Shown in pieces: positions 1-8,585 of a stretch of DNA of 64,000 nt (within the stretch, counting starts at the first letter, position 1; each line of letters begins with the position of its first letter). Origin of the DNA: Mycobacterium colombiense (GTDB lineage Bacteria > Actinomycetota > Actinomycetes > Mycobacteriales > Mycobacteriaceae). The notes beneath the pieces were generated by a model. The model was not told where the DNA came from, did no database searches, and was given only the letters and a program-made list of their open reading frames with translations. The position numbers and the translations under genes are program-made. The stretch is taken from positions 1 through 64,000 of the forward strand of contig NZ_LZSX01000039.1 in the NCBI RefSeq assembly GCF_001665835.1. The letters run 5' to 3'.

Positions 1-52
1 CATACGAGATTAGCTGCAGTCTCGTGGGCTCGGAGATGTGTATAAGAGACAG
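1..52. other. Illumina Nextera i7 adapter (sequencing artefact)
   Basis: Not genomic DNA. Bases 1-10 match the end of the Illumina P7 primer (CATACGAGAT), 11-18 are an eight-base index (TAGCTGCA, reverse complement TGCAGCTA), 19-33 are the Nextera read-2 segment GTCTCGTGGGCTCGG and 34-52 are the transposon mosaic end AGATGTGTATAAGAGACAG. Genomic sequence begins at 53, exactly after the mosaic end, as expected for an untrimmed library end at a contig terminus. Translating it yields the artefact peptide MCIRDR familiar from contaminated database proteins. Any open frame that includes these bases is spurious at its N terminus. Confidence 0.98.
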
Positions 53-1110
53 GACCCCCACCGGGCTATGGGCCGCCATCCGGATATGGGCCCGCGCCGG
101 GCTACGGATCGCCGCCACCCTTCGGCACGCCGCCGAGCTACGGAGCCGTCAAACCCGGGATCATCCCGCTGCGGCCGCTGACCCTCGGCGACATCTTCAA
201 CGGCGCGGTCGGCTACGTCCGGGCCAACCCGAAAGCCACGTTGGGCCTGACCGCCATCGTCGTGGTGATCATGCAATTAGTCACCAAGGTCGCCTTCTTC
301 GGGCCGCTGGCCGCGGCCGACAGGCTCGCCAGCGATCAGCCCGGCCAACTGAGCTCGGGGGTCCTGGGGGCCTGGTCCGTGTCGGTGGGCGGCGGCATCC
401 TGGTCGGCTGGCTGGGCGGCATGATGCTGTCCGGGATGCTCACCGTCATCGTCGGGCGGGCCGTGTTCGGTTCGCCCATCACCATCGGCGAAACCTGGAA
501 CAAGATCCGCGGGCGACTGCTGGCCCTGCTCGGCCTGGCCCTGCTGGAAGCCGTCGTGGTGGCCGCCCTCGCCGGGCTGGTCGCGGTGATCATCGGGGTG
601 TTGGCGGCGATCGGTAGTGCCGCGGCGGCCGTGGTACTGGGCCTTCCGCTGGTGCTGGTCGTCCTCGCGCTGCTGGTGTTCCTCTACACGGTGGTGTTGT
701 TCGCCCCGGTGCTGATCGTGCTGGAGCGGCTGCCGGTCATGGACGCCATCGCCCGGTCGTTCAAGCTGGTGCGCAACGGATTCTGGCGGGTGCTGGGTAT
801 CCGGGTGCTCGCGTTCCTGGTGACGTCCGTCGTCGCCAACGCCGTCGCGGTGCCGTTCAGCATCGTCGGCCAGTTTTTCCAGATCACCTCGTCCAGCACG
901 GCGTTCCTGGTCAGCACGGCGGTTCTCTCGGTCGGGGCCGCCATCGGCGAGATCATCACCGCACCCTTCAACGCGGGAGTCATCGTGCTGCTGTACACCG
1001 ACCGCCGGATGCGCGCCGAGGCATTCGACCTGGTGCTGCAGAGCGGGGCCGCCCAGGGGCCGTATGCGGCCGCGTCCACCGACAACCTCTGGCTGACGCG
1101 GCCCCTGTAA
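53..1110 (+). CDS. Pro/Gly/Tyr-rich multi-pass membrane protein, 5'-truncated (Rv3689-like)
   Basis: The reading frame is already open at base 55 and has no start in the genomic part, so the gene is cut by the contig end. It opens with a low-complexity Pro-Gly-Tyr stretch (roughly 35 residues), then a segment PGIIPLRPLTLGDIFNGA and a C-terminal region with about six hydrophobic helices (for example around bases 240-290, 530-620, 630-720 and 800-960). The LTLGDI-type entry to the membrane region is typical of the glycerophosphoryl diester phosphodiesterase membrane-domain family. Gene order (followed by DUF4129, DUF4350, MoxR, DUF58) matches H37Rv Rv3689. Function is unknown; a role with the downstream MoxR module is inference. 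Confidence 0.85.
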
Positions 1111-1135
1111 GGGCCGGGCGAGGACTAGCTCAAGG

Positions 1136-1789
1136 ATGCCTTCCATCGACATCGACCGCGATGCCGCACATCGCGCCGCGCAGGACGAGCTCAACAAGCC
1201 GATCTATTCCAAGGGCTCCGCGCGGGAACATTTCGTCGACTGGGTCAACGACCTGATCTACCGGCTGCTGCAGAAGACTTCCTCGGTTCCGGGCGGATGG
1301 CTCACCGCCACGCTGCTTTTCATCCTGCTCGCCATCGCGGTGATCGTCGTCATCTACATTCTGCGGCGCACCATGCGCACCCGCCGCGGCGGCGACTACT
1401 CACTGTTCGAAGCCGCCCAACTTACCGCCGCCCAGCATCGTGCGACCGCGGAAAACTATGCGGCCGAAGGTGATTGGGCCGCGGCGATTCGTCACCGGCT
1501 GCGCGCCGTCGCCCGCCAGCTCGAAGAGGCAGGGGTGCTGACGCCGGCCCCGGGCCGCACGGCCAACGAGCTCGCCCGCGACGCGGGTGCCGCGTTGCCC
1601 CACCTGGATGTCGAATTAACCCAAGCAGCAACGGCTTTCAACGACGTCACGTACGGCGAACAGCCCGGGACCCAGGACGCCTACCAGATGATCACCGACC
1701 TGGACGACCACCTGCGGTCTCGCTGGCAGGGCGGTCCGCTCGAGCCCGGCCGGCCCGCCGCTCCCGAGTCATGGGCGCAGGTGCGGTGA
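1136..1789 (+). CDS. DUF4129 membrane protein (Rv3690-like)
   Basis: 217 residues. An N-terminal acidic/basic segment is followed by one strong transmembrane helix (about residues 57-77, rich in Ile/Val/Leu) and an RRTMRTRR positive-inside cluster. A cytoplasmic helical domain then carries the DUF4129 pattern (AAEGDWAAAIRHRLRAVARQLEEAGVL, then TANELARDA), which resembles transglutaminase-associated proteins. It lies 25 nt after the preceding membrane-protein gene, and its stop TGA shares one base with the next ATG, so it is translationally coupled to the DUF4350 gene. DUF4129, DUF4350, MoxR and DUF58 genes commonly travel together in actinobacteria; the assembly they build is not defined. Confidence 0.88.
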   Translation: MPSIDIDRDAAHRAAQDELNKPIYSKGSAREHFVDWVNDLIYRLLQKTSSVPGGWLTATLLFILLAIAVIVVIYILRRTMRTRRGGDYSLFEAAQLTAAQHRATAENYAAEGDWAAAIRHRLRAVARQLEEAGVLTPAPGRTANELARDAGAALPHLDVELTQAATAFNDVTYGEQPGTQDAYQMITDLDDHLRSRWQGGPLEPGRPAAPESWAQVR

Positions 1790-2928
1790 TGGCGACGATC
1801 ACCGGGGCCGGTCCCGAGACCACGCCGCGGCGCGGGCGCTCCTGGCGCTGGGTGCTCGTCACCCTGCTGGTGCTCGCCGTCATCGCCGGCGTCGACGCGT
1901 ACCTGAGCGCACCGCGACCCGGGGCCCGCATGGACCCGGTGTCGACCGGCTCCGACGGTGCCCACGCGTTGGTGGAGCTGCTGCGCGGCGCCGACGTCGA
2001 CGTCGTCGTGGCCAACAACATCGCCGACGTCGAACACGCGGCGCGCCCGGACGCGCTGATCCTGGTGGCCCAGAGCCAATACCTCACCGACACCCTGCTG
2101 GACCGGCTGGGCAACGTGCATTCGGACCTGCTGCTGGTGGAACCCACCACCCGGACCCGCGAGGCGCTGCTGCCCGGCGTGCGGGTCTCCGGCGCCAACG
2201 GCTTTGACCTCGACCCGAATTGCACGCTGCGCGAGGCTGTTCGCGCCGGGCCGGTTCGGTTCGGGGCCACCAAGACCTACAAGTCCGAAGACGGCCGCGC
2301 GATGTCCCGCTGTTACGACGGGGCGCTGATCCGCTTCCGCAACGACGGACGCACCATCACCGCCGTCGGCAGCACCGACTTCATGACCAACGGCAGCCTG
2401 CTGCAGGCGGGCAACGCCGCGCTGGCGATGAACCTCGCGGGCGACCGGCCCCGGCTCATCTGGTACGCACCCCACCACGTCGAGGGTGAATCCTCGCCCA
2501 ACGCAACGCTTTTCCAGCTGATTCCGCCCAACGTGATCTGGATCGTCGGGCAACTGGCGCTGGTGGTGCTGCTGGTCGCCATGTGGAAGGGCCGTCGGCC
2601 GGGGCCGCTGGTGGCCGAGGAGTTGCCGGTGGTGGTGCGCGCGTCGGAGACCGTCGAGGGCCGCGGGCGGCTGTACCGCTCCCGACGGGCACGCGATCGC
2701 GCGGCCGCGGCCTTGCGGGCCGCCACGGTGGCGCGGCTGCTGCCGCGCCTCGGCCTGGCTGCGGGCGCGTCGCCCGCGGCCGTGGTGACCACCGCGGCCC
2801 AGCGCACCGGATCCGATCCGGCGTTCGTCTCCTACCATCTGTTCGGTCCGCCCCCGGCGACCGACAACGACCTGTTACAACTTGCCCGTGCGCTCGACGA
2901 AATCGAAAGGCAGGTCGCACACCCGTGA
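1789..2928 (+). CDS. DUF4350 membrane protein (Rv3691-like)
   Basis: 379 residues from ATG 1789, which overlaps the preceding stop (TGATG); an in-frame ATG at 1771 is an alternative. There is a basic N terminus and a first transmembrane helix at about residues 20-38, then an extracytoplasmic DUF4350 domain beginning with the family pattern of a Ser/Asp-rich turn and GAHALVELLRG. A second transmembrane helix lies near residues 248-268 (NVIWIVGQLALVVLLVAMW), followed by a cytoplasmic Arg-rich tail. DUF4350 resembles the GATase-like domain in which no catalytic triad is expected. It ends in a GTGA overlap with moxR. Function unknown; grouped with the MoxR/DUF58 module. Confidence 0.87.
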   Translation: MATITGAGPETTPRRGRSWRWVLVTLLVLAVIAGVDAYLSAPRPGARMDPVSTGSDGAHALVELLRGADVDVVVANNIADVEHAARPDALILVAQSQYLTDTLLDRLGNVHSDLLLVEPTTRTREALLPGVRVSGANGFDLDPNCTLREAVRAGPVRFGATKTYKSEDGRAMSRCYDGALIRFRNDGRTITAVGSTDFMTNGSLLQAGNAALAMNLAGDRPRLIWYAPHHVEGESSPNATLFQLIPPNVIWIVGQLALVVLLVAMWKGRRPGPLVAEELPVVVRASETVEGRGRLYRSRRARDRAAAALRAATVARLLPRLGLAAGASPAAVVTTAAQRTGSDPAFVSYHLFGPPPATDNDLLQLARALDEIERQVAHP

Positions 2929-3902
2929 CACAACCCACTACCGCTCAGTCCCCCACCGCTGAATCGGCGCGCGAGGCGCTGCTGGCGTTGCGCGGCGAGC
3001 TCGCCAAGGCCGTCGTCGGACAGGAGGGCGTGGTCAGCGGCTTGGTGATCGCGCTGCTGTGCCGCGGCCACGTGCTGCTGGAAGGTGTTCCGGGAGTGGC
3101 GAAGACGCTGCTGGTCCGGGCGCTGTCCGCGGCGCTGCAGCTGGAATTCAAGCGGGTGCAGTTCACCCCGGACCTGATGCCCGGCGACGTGACGGGTTCA
3201 CTGGTGTACGACGCGCGCACCGCCGCGTTCGTGTTCCGGCCCGGGCCGGTGTTCACCAACCTGCTGCTGGCGGACGAGATCAACCGGACGCCGCCCAAGA
3301 CCCAGGCCGCACTGCTCGAGGCGATGGAAGAGCGTCAGGTCAGCGTCGACGGCGAACCGCAGCCGCTGCCCGACCCGTTCATCGTGGCCGCCACCCAGAA
3401 CCCGGTCGAATACGAGGGCACCTACCAGTTGCCCGAGGCCCAGCTGGATCGCTTCTTGCTCAAACTGAATGTGACGCTGCCGCCGCGGGACGCCGAGATC
3501 GCCATCCTGCACCGGCACGCGCACGGCTTCGACCCGCGCAATCTGTCGGCGATCAAGCCGGTGGCCGGACCCTCCGACCTGGCGGCAGGCCGCGACGCCG
3601 TGCAGAGTGTGCTGGTTGCCGACGAGGTGCTGGGCTACATCGTCGACATCGTCGGGGCCACCCGTTCCTCCCCCGCGCTGCAACTGGGCGTGTCGCCCCG
3701 CGGGGCGACCGCCCTGCTGGCCACGGCGCGCTCCTGGTCGTGGCTGTCCGGACGCAACTACGTCACGCCCGACGATGTGAAGGCCATGGCCCGCCCGACG
3801 CTGCGGCACCGGGTGATGCTGCGGCCCGAGGCCGAACTCGAGGGGGCTACGCCCGACGGCGTGCTCGACGGGATCTTGGCGTCGGTTCCGGTGCCGCGCT
3901 AG
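2925..3902 (+). CDS. moxR2: MoxR-family AAA+ ATPase (moxR2, Rv3692-like)
   Basis: 325 residues from GTG 2925, overlapping the previous TGA. It is a cytoplasmic AAA+ ATPase of the MoxR family, thought to act as a chaperone that remodels or loads cofactors on partners with von Willebrand-like folds. Visible motifs are Walker A GVPGVAKT (residues 54-61), Walker B LLLADEINR, the conserved TQNPVEYEGTYQLPEAQLDRF sensor-1 block and a C-terminal lid with SPRGATALL. The downstream DUF58 protein, sharing one base, is the usual MoxR partner. The length is normal for MoxR proteins. Confidence 0.95.
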   Translation: MTQPTTAQSPTAESAREALLALRGELAKAVVGQEGVVSGLVIALLCRGHVLLEGVPGVAKTLLVRALSAALQLEFKRVQFTPDLMPGDVTGSLVYDARTAAFVFRPGPVFTNLLLADEINRTPPKTQAALLEAMEERQVSVDGEPQPLPDPFIVAATQNPVEYEGTYQLPEAQLDRFLLKLNVTLPPRDAEIAILHRHAHGFDPRNLSAIKPVAGPSDLAAGRDAVQSVLVADEVLGYIVDIVGATRSSPALQLGVSPRGATALLATARSWSWLSGRNYVTPDDVKAMARPTLRHRVMLRPEAELEGATPDGVLDGILASVPVPR

Positions 3903-5224
3903 TGGTCCTGACCGGACGCGCCGGGCTGGTCGCACTGATCTGCGTCCTGCCAATTGCGCTGTCTCCTTGGCCGGCAACCACTTTCGCGGCCCTGCTGATA
4001 GCGCTGGCAATCGCGGTGGTCTTCGACGTCGCCCTGGCGGCCAGCACGACCAAGCTGCGCTACGTGCGTTCCCCGGATCGCTCGGCGCGGCTCGGGCAGC
4101 AGGTGGAGTGCGGGCTGTCGATCCACAACGACGGCGCGCGCCGGTTCCGCGGCCAGATCCGCGACGCCTGGCCGCCCAGCGCCCAGGCGCAGCCGCGCAT
4201 CCACCCCATCGACATCCCCGCCGGGCAAGACCAGCACGTCGGAACCCAGCTACAACCGGTTCGCCGCGGCGACCAGCGGGCGACGGTGGTGACCGCCCGA
4301 TCGATCGGCCCGCTCGGGCTGGCGGGCCGGCAGCGTTCGCGACCGGTGCCCGGGCAGCTGCGGGTGCTGCCCCCGTTCCTGGCCCGCAAGCACCTGCCGT
4401 CGCGGCTCGCCAAGCTCCGCGAGATCGACGGCCTGCTACCCACGCTGGTACGCGGGCAGGGCACCGAATTCGACTCGCTGCGAGAGTATGTCGTCGGCGA
4501 CGACGTGCGCTCGATCGACTGGCGCGCCACCGCGCGTCGCGCCGACGTGGTGGTGCGCACCTGGCGGCCCGAACGCGACCGGCGGGTGGTGATCGTGCTC
4601 GACACGGGCCGCACGGCGGCGGGCCGGGTCGGTGTCGACCCGACCGCGTCCGATCCCGCGGGCTGGCCGCGGCTGGATTGGTCGATGGACGCCGCGTTGC
4701 TGCTGGCGGCCCTGGCGTCGCGGGCCGGCGACCATGTCGACTTCCTCGCCCACGACCGGGTGAGCCGGGCCGGCGTGTTCGGCGCCTCGCGCACCGAGCT
4801 GCTCGCCCAGCTTGTCGACGCGATGGCGCCCCTGCAACCTACCCTTGTCGAATCAGATTGGCGGGCAATGGCTTCCGCCATCGCGCTGCGCGCCCGCCGA
4901 CGGTCCCTGGTGGTGCTGCTGACCGACCTGAACGCGGCCGCGCTCGACGAGGGCCTGCTGCCAGTGCTGCCGCAGCTGTCGGCAAAACATCACCTGCTGC
5001 TGGCCGCGGTTTCCGATCCGCGCGTCGACCAGATGGCCGCCGGGCGTTCGGATGCCGCGGCGGTGTACGACGCGGCGGCCGCCGAACGATCCCGCAATGA
5101 CCGCGGCGCGATCGCCACCCGGCTGCGCCGCAGCGGGGTGGAAGTCGTCGACGCCCCGCCCACCGAACTGGCTCCCGCCCTTGCCGATCACTATCTGGCA
5201 ATGAAGGCGACCGGGCGTCTGTAG
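3902..5224 (+). CDS. DUF58 (vWA-like) protein, MoxR partner (Rv3693-like)
   Basis: 440 residues from GTG 3902, whose first base is the last base of the moxR stop. The N terminus contains two hydrophobic helices (residues 5-45), typical of membrane-anchored DUF58 proteins. The DUF58 signature lies near residue 190 (GTEFDSLREYVVGDDVRSIDWRATARR), followed by a von Willebrand A-like domain beginning VVIVLDTGRT (MIDAS-like Asp and Thr/Ser positions) and ending in a region with LLTDLNA. In other actinobacteria such proteins are paired with MoxR ATPases; substrate unknown. The gene ends 10 nt before the convergent SpoIIM-like gene. Confidence 0.92.
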   Translation: MVLTGRAGLVALICVLPIALSPWPATTFAALLIALAIAVVFDVALAASTTKLRYVRSPDRSARLGQQVECGLSIHNDGARRFRGQIRDAWPPSAQAQPRIHPIDIPAGQDQHVGTQLQPVRRGDQRATVVTARSIGPLGLAGRQRSRPVPGQLRVLPPFLARKHLPSRLAKLREIDGLLPTLVRGQGTEFDSLREYVVGDDVRSIDWRATARRADVVVRTWRPERDRRVVIVLDTGRTAAGRVGVDPTASDPAGWPRLDWSMDAALLLAALASRAGDHVDFLAHDRVSRAGVFGASRTELLAQLVDAMAPLQPTLVESDWRAMASAIALRARRRSLVVLLTDLNAAALDEGLLPVLPQLSAKHHLLLAAVSDPRVDQMAAGRSDAAAVYDAAAAERSRNDRGAIATRLRRSGVEVVDAPPTELAPALADHYLAMKATGRL

Positions 5225-5234
5225 CGACCGGCGC

Positions 5235-6227
5235 TCAGCGAGTCGGAACGAAGTCGGGCGCCTCCGCCATGTCGCCGCTTTCCCCGGCCTTCACCCCGCG
5301 CCGGCCGAAGTAGACGATGTAGGACAAGAACGCCACCTCGGCGATGACGCCGATACCCACCCGCACGAACGTCGGCAACGGCGAGGGTGTCACCAGCGCT
5401 TCGATCAGACCCGAGACCAGCAGCACCGCAACCAGACCCACGGCGACCGAGACGACGGCGCGGCCCTGTTCGGCGAGCACCTGGCCCCGGGGCCGGTCTC
5501 CGGGCGAGATCACCGACCAACCCAGCCGCATTCCCGTTGCGCCCGAAAGGAATACCGCCGTGAGCTCCAGCAGCCCATGCGGGACAAGCAAACCCAGCAG
5601 CAGGGCACCCTTGCCGGCTGGGAACATCAGGCCGGCGATGACTCCCAGGTTGGCGGCATTCTGAAACAGCACAAAGGGAATCGGCACGCCCAGCACCACG
5701 GACATTGCGATGCATTGCGCGGAAACCCAGGAATTGTTCACCCAGATTTGCAGTGCGAACGCCGCGGCGGGGTGCTCGCTGTAGTACGACTCCACGTCGT
5801 GGTTGACCAATTGCTGGATGTCGCTGGGTGTTCCGAGCGAGGACTGTACATCGGGGCTGCCGGCGACCCACAGCGCGACGATCACGACCACGGCGAAGAA
5901 GGCCGCCGCGGTGGCCACCCACCACCGCCAGGTGCGGTAGGCCACGACCGGGAACGACACCGTCCAGAACCGGGTGAACGCACTGCTCAATGGCGCGTGG
6001 GCACCGGTCACCGCCGAACGGGCCCGCGCGACCAGGCTGGAAAGCCGGCCGATCAGCACGGAATCCGACGACGCCGAGCGCAGCATCGACAGGTGGGTGG
6101 AGACCCGCTGGTAAAGCTCGACGAGTTCGTCGATTTCCGCGCCGGACAGCGACCGGCGCCGCCCGATCAATCGGTCGAGGCGGTCCCAGGTCGGGCGATG
6201 GGCCAGCACGAATGCATCGACATCCAC
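5235..6227 (-). CDS. Stage II sporulation protein M-like membrane protein (Rv3694c-like)
   Basis: 330 residues from GTG 6227. This start is preferred over an upstream ATG at 6278 because it matches the Rv3694c length and lies 7 nt below a TAGGCT hexamer at 6240-6235. There is an N-terminal helical segment (DVDAFVLAHRPTWDRLDRLI), then about five transmembrane helices with the SpoIIM/DUF95 pattern, including a GALLLGLLVPHGLLELTAVFLSGATG motif. In non-sporulating actinobacteria this family has no settled role. It is divergent from the RDD protein gene and convergent with DUF58; the cluster membership suggests a shared envelope function. Confidence 0.9.
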   Translation of the reverse strand: MDVDAFVLAHRPTWDRLDRLIGRRRSLSGAEIDELVELYQRVSTHLSMLRSASSDSVLIGRLSSLVARARSAVTGAHAPLSSAFTRFWTVSFPVVAYRTWRWWVATAAAFFAVVVIVALWVAGSPDVQSSLGTPSDIQQLVNHDVESYYSEHPAAAFALQIWVNNSWVSAQCIAMSVVLGVPIPFVLFQNAANLGVIAGLMFPAGKGALLLGLLVPHGLLELTAVFLSGATGMRLGWSVISPGDRPRGQVLAEQGRAVVSVAVGLVAVLLVSGLIEALVTPSPLPTFVRVGIGVIAEVAFLSYIVYFGRRGVKAGESGDMAEAPDFVPTR

Positions 6228-6234
6228 CCTCGGC

Positions 6235-6240
6235 AGCCTA
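6235..6240 (-). promoter_or_regulatory. Predicted -10 box of leaderless SpoIIM-like gene
   Basis: TAGGCT on the minus strand (TANNNT consensus), ending 7 nt before GTG 6227, so transcription would begin at or next to the start codon. No Shine-Dalgarno sequence is visible between the two. Confidence 0.5.
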
Positions 6241-6304
6241 ATCGCACCGCCCGCATGACAAAGTGCGGCCGGCCACACCCACCCAGCCTGTACCGTTCGA
6301 AGTT

Positions 6305-7246
6305 ATGTCGGAGGTGGTGACCGGGGACGCCGTAGTGCTCGACGTACAGATCGCCCAGCTGCCGGTGCGGACGCTGAGCGCGCTGATCGATATCGGGGTC
6401 ATGGTCATCGGCTACCTGCTCGGCCTGATGTTGTGGGCAGCCACCCTGACTCAATTCGATACCGCACTGACCAACGCGATCCTGCTGATATTTACGGTGC
6501 TGGTAATTGTCGGCTATCCCTTGGTCCTCGAAACGGCAACGCGGGGACGCTCGGTCGGCAAGATCGCGATGGGCCTGCGTGTGGTGTCCGACGACGGCGG
6601 CCCAGAACGCTTCCGCCAGGCGCTGTTTCGTGCCCTTGCGGCGCTGGTGGAGATCTGGATGCTGTTCGGGAGCCCGGCCGTCATCTGCAGCATCTTGTCT
6701 CCGAAGGCCAAACGGATCGGCGACATCTTCGCCGGCACGGTGGTGGTCAACGAACGCGGACCGCGGCTCGGGCCCCCGCCCATGATGCCGCCCGCCTTGG
6801 CATGGTGGGCGTCCTCGTTGCAGCTGTCCGGCCTGTCCGCCGGTCAGGCCGAGGTGGCACGCCAATTCCTTTCCAGGGCAACCCAGCTCGACCGTCAGCT
6901 GCGCCTGCAGATGGGATACCGGATCGCCGGTGACGTGGTCGCCCGCATCGCGCCGCCACCACCGCCCGGCGCCCCGCCGGAACTCGTGCTGGCCGCCGTC
7001 CTCGCCGAGCGGCACCGCCGCGAATTGGCCCGGCTGCGCCCGGTCATGCCGGCGCCGGGAACGATGGGCCCGACGCCGTGGCCACCGCCGGGCGGCGCGT
7101 ACCAGGGCCCCCCGGGCTGGCCCAGCCCGCCGCCTGGGGCGGTGCCGCCACCGCCGCAACAATCCGTTGGATGGCCTGACCCGCGATCGGGTCGTCCCGG
7201 CCCAGCAGACCCCGGTACGCCGGACGGTTTCTCACTGCCGCACTAG
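6305..7246 (+). CDS. RDD-family membrane protein with Pro-rich tail (Rv3695-like)
   Basis: 313 residues from ATG 6305. The RDD domain occupies about residues 10-160: an Arg in LPVRTLSALIDIGVM, two N-terminal transmembrane helices, then Asp-containing and third-helix segments. A cytoplasmic helical region and a Pro/Gly-rich tail (PPPGGAYQGPPGWPSPPPGAV) follow. RDD proteins are multi-pass membrane proteins, some with Na+/H+ antiporter activity, but most are uncharacterised. A TACCGT hexamer (6291-6296) lies 8 nt upstream. The stop TAG (7244-7246) and the stop of the convergent gene (7245-7243) are both read from the same CTAG palindrome. Confidence 0.9.
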   Translation: MSEVVTGDAVVLDVQIAQLPVRTLSALIDIGVMVIGYLLGLMLWAATLTQFDTALTNAILLIFTVLVIVGYPLVLETATRGRSVGKIAMGLRVVSDDGGPERFRQALFRALAALVEIWMLFGSPAVICSILSPKAKRIGDIFAGTVVVNERGPRLGPPPMMPPALAWWASSLQLSGLSAGQAEVARQFLSRATQLDRQLRLQMGYRIAGDVVARIAPPPPPGAPPELVLAAVLAERHRRELARLRPVMPAPGTMGPTPWPPPGGAYQGPPGWPSPPPGAVPPPPQQSVGWPDPRSGRPGPADPGTPDGFSLPH

Positions 7247-7632
7247 CCGGCCACACTCGCCGCCATGAGCGCGACGTCGATGATCAGCAGCGCCCATCCG
7301 CATAGCGGGACCGCGATGCCGCCGCGTCGTTTGGCGGTGAAGAACGAGATGATGATGACGAGCACGGCGACCGCGGGCGCACCGTAGAACGCGACGCCGA
7401 AGTTGATCCCGCCGTGACCCAGGTTGGGACAGGTGCGGTCGCTGCAGCCGGCGGTACTCATCACGGCACCGAGCGCGAAGAGCATCACGAGCGCGGCGGC
7501 GGGCACCGTCGCCAGCGCCAGCCCCCAGTTGATCCAGGTCCGGCTGTTGCGCCGCCGGGCACCGTCGGGTCGCCCGAATGCGGCCGCGCCTGCGCTACCG
7601 CTATCGACCCTCAGGTTGTTGTCAGCGTTCAT
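7243..7632 (-). CDS. Small three-helix membrane protein
   Basis: 129 residues from ATG 7632, with a GTAGGAG ribosome site about 8 nt upstream. Basic N terminus, then three predicted transmembrane helices (about residues 34-58, 74-96 and 102-125). A Cys pair in the first external loop (AGCSDRTCPN) could form a disulfide. I do not recognise a named family. It diverges from the padR gene with a 193 bp shared intergenic region that contains two palindromes, so it may be a PadR-controlled target, as PadR proteins often regulate an adjacent membrane protein. That link is inference. Confidence 0.75.
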   Translation of the reverse strand: MNADNNLRVDSGSAGAAAFGRPDGARRRNSRTWINWGLALATVPAAALVMLFALGAVMSTAGCSDRTCPNLGHGGINFGVAFYGAPAVAVLVIIISFFTAKRRGGIAVPLCGWALLIIDVALMAASVAG

Positions 7633-7729
7633 CTCACTAACTCCTACCCGTCGTTTGGTGCATGCAAACCGCACAGCCACGGGCGGACTTCGCCCGATTC
7701 CGCAGCTCATCGGCAATTCAGCGAAATTT

Positions 7730-7748
7730 TGCAACATATCTCGTTGCA
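7730..7748. promoter_or_regulatory. Inverted repeat TGCAAC-N7-GTTGCA (candidate operator)
   Basis: Perfect 6 bp arms (7730-7735 and 7743-7748) separated by ATATCTC, in the divergent region between the membrane protein and padR. It contains the same ATATC core as the neighbouring palindrome, so both may bind the PadR protein. Confidence 0.45.
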
Positions 7749-7761
7749 TCGCGTTAGTTTC

Positions 7762-7771
7762 CGATATATCG
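7762..7771. promoter_or_regulatory. Palindrome CGATATATCG (candidate PadR operator)
   Basis: Perfect 10 bp palindrome followed by TGATA, giving an AT-rich island in otherwise GC-rich DNA, 55 bp upstream of the padR start. PadR dimers bind short dyads containing AT-rich centres and are often autoregulated; assignment is inference. Confidence 0.5.
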
Positions 7772-7825
7772 TGATACTTCGAAGCGCACGATCGGTGCGC
7801 GACCCACAAACGCAAGGACAGAAAA

Positions 7826-8542
7826 ATGAGCAACCCATTCACTCCCCCCGAAGGACCATTCGCCGGCCGGCCCGGTCTCGGATTCGGCTTCGGCCCCGGC
7901 CCGGTTGACCGGCGCGCCCTGCACGAGGCACGGCGCCAGGCCCGACGGGACTTCCGCGAGCATCTGCGCGATCACGCCGGTGTCCACGACGGCCCGCTCG
8001 GCTTCGGCCCCGGTTTCGGCCCGAACTTCGGTCCCGGCTTTGGCCCCGGCTTCGGCTTCGGCCCCGGTGGCCGGCGCGGCGGATGGCGCCGTGGCGGCCC
8101 GGGCCGCGGCAAGCGCGGAGACGTGCGAGCGGCCATCTTGACGCTGCTGGCCGAGCGGCCGATGCACGGCTACGAAATGATCCACCAGATCGCCGAGCGC
8201 AGCAACGGACTGTGGAAGCCGAGCCCCGGTTCGGTGTACCCGACACTGCAGCTGCTCGACGACGAAGGCCTGATCACCGCGAGCGAAACCGAAGGCAGCA
8301 AGAAGCGTTTCGAGCTGACCGAACAGGGCCGCGCGGCGGCCGAGAAGATCGAAACCCCGCCATGGGACGAGATCACCGAAGGCGCCGACCCGGGTCAGAT
8401 GAATCTGCGGGCGGCCGTTGGCCAGTTGTTCGGCGCGGTCGGGCAGTCCGCCCACACCGCTTCGGCCGAGCAGCAGCAGCGCATCGTCGACATCCTCAAC
8501 AATGCGCGGCGTGAGATCTACGGCATTCTCGGCGAAGACTGA
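7826..8542 (+). CDS. PadR-family transcriptional regulator with FG-repeat N terminus
   Basis: 238 residues, ATG 7826 with AAGGAC 8 nt upstream. The N-terminal 95 residues are low complexity: a Phe-Gly-Pro stretch (residues 18-26), a basic helix, and a run of FGP/FGF repeats at residues 58-82, then a Gly/Arg patch. The PadR winged helix starts near residue 97 (GDVRAAILTLLAERPMHGYEMI) with the wing motif SPGSVYPTLQLLDDEGLI and ends at the EQGRAAAE helix. A short C-terminal helical domain for dimerisation follows. PadR proteins repress neighbouring genes in response to small molecules. The repeat extension is unusual for the family. Confidence 0.92.
   Translation: MSNPFTPPEGPFAGRPGLGFGFGPGPVDRRALHEARRQARRDFREHLRDHAGVHDGPLGFGPGFGPNFGPGFGPGFGFGPGGRRGGWRRGGPGRGKRGDVRAAILTLLAERPMHGYEMIHQIAERSNGLWKPSPGSVYPTLQLLDDEGLITASETEGSKKRFELTEQGRAAAEKIETPPWDEITEGADPGQMNLRAAVGQLFGAVGQSAHTASAEQQQRIVDILNNARREIYGILGED
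7998..8075 (+). repeat. In-gene tandem FG(P) codon repeats
   Basis: Reiterated units close to GGCTTCGGCCCCGGT inside the padR gene encode the Phe-Gly-Pro repeat segment at residues 58-82. The units are imperfect, so slippage-driven length variation between strains is plausible. Confidence 0.7.
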
Positions 8543-8585
8543 GTGCCTGCGGCGGGCCCTGGATCGGGCGGCGTCACGTGACCCA

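Noticed and set aside
24..617. Long plus-strand frame beginning MGSEMCIRDR
   Set aside because: Its N terminus is translated adapter; the true gene uses another frame, open from base 55 and with clear membrane-protein content.
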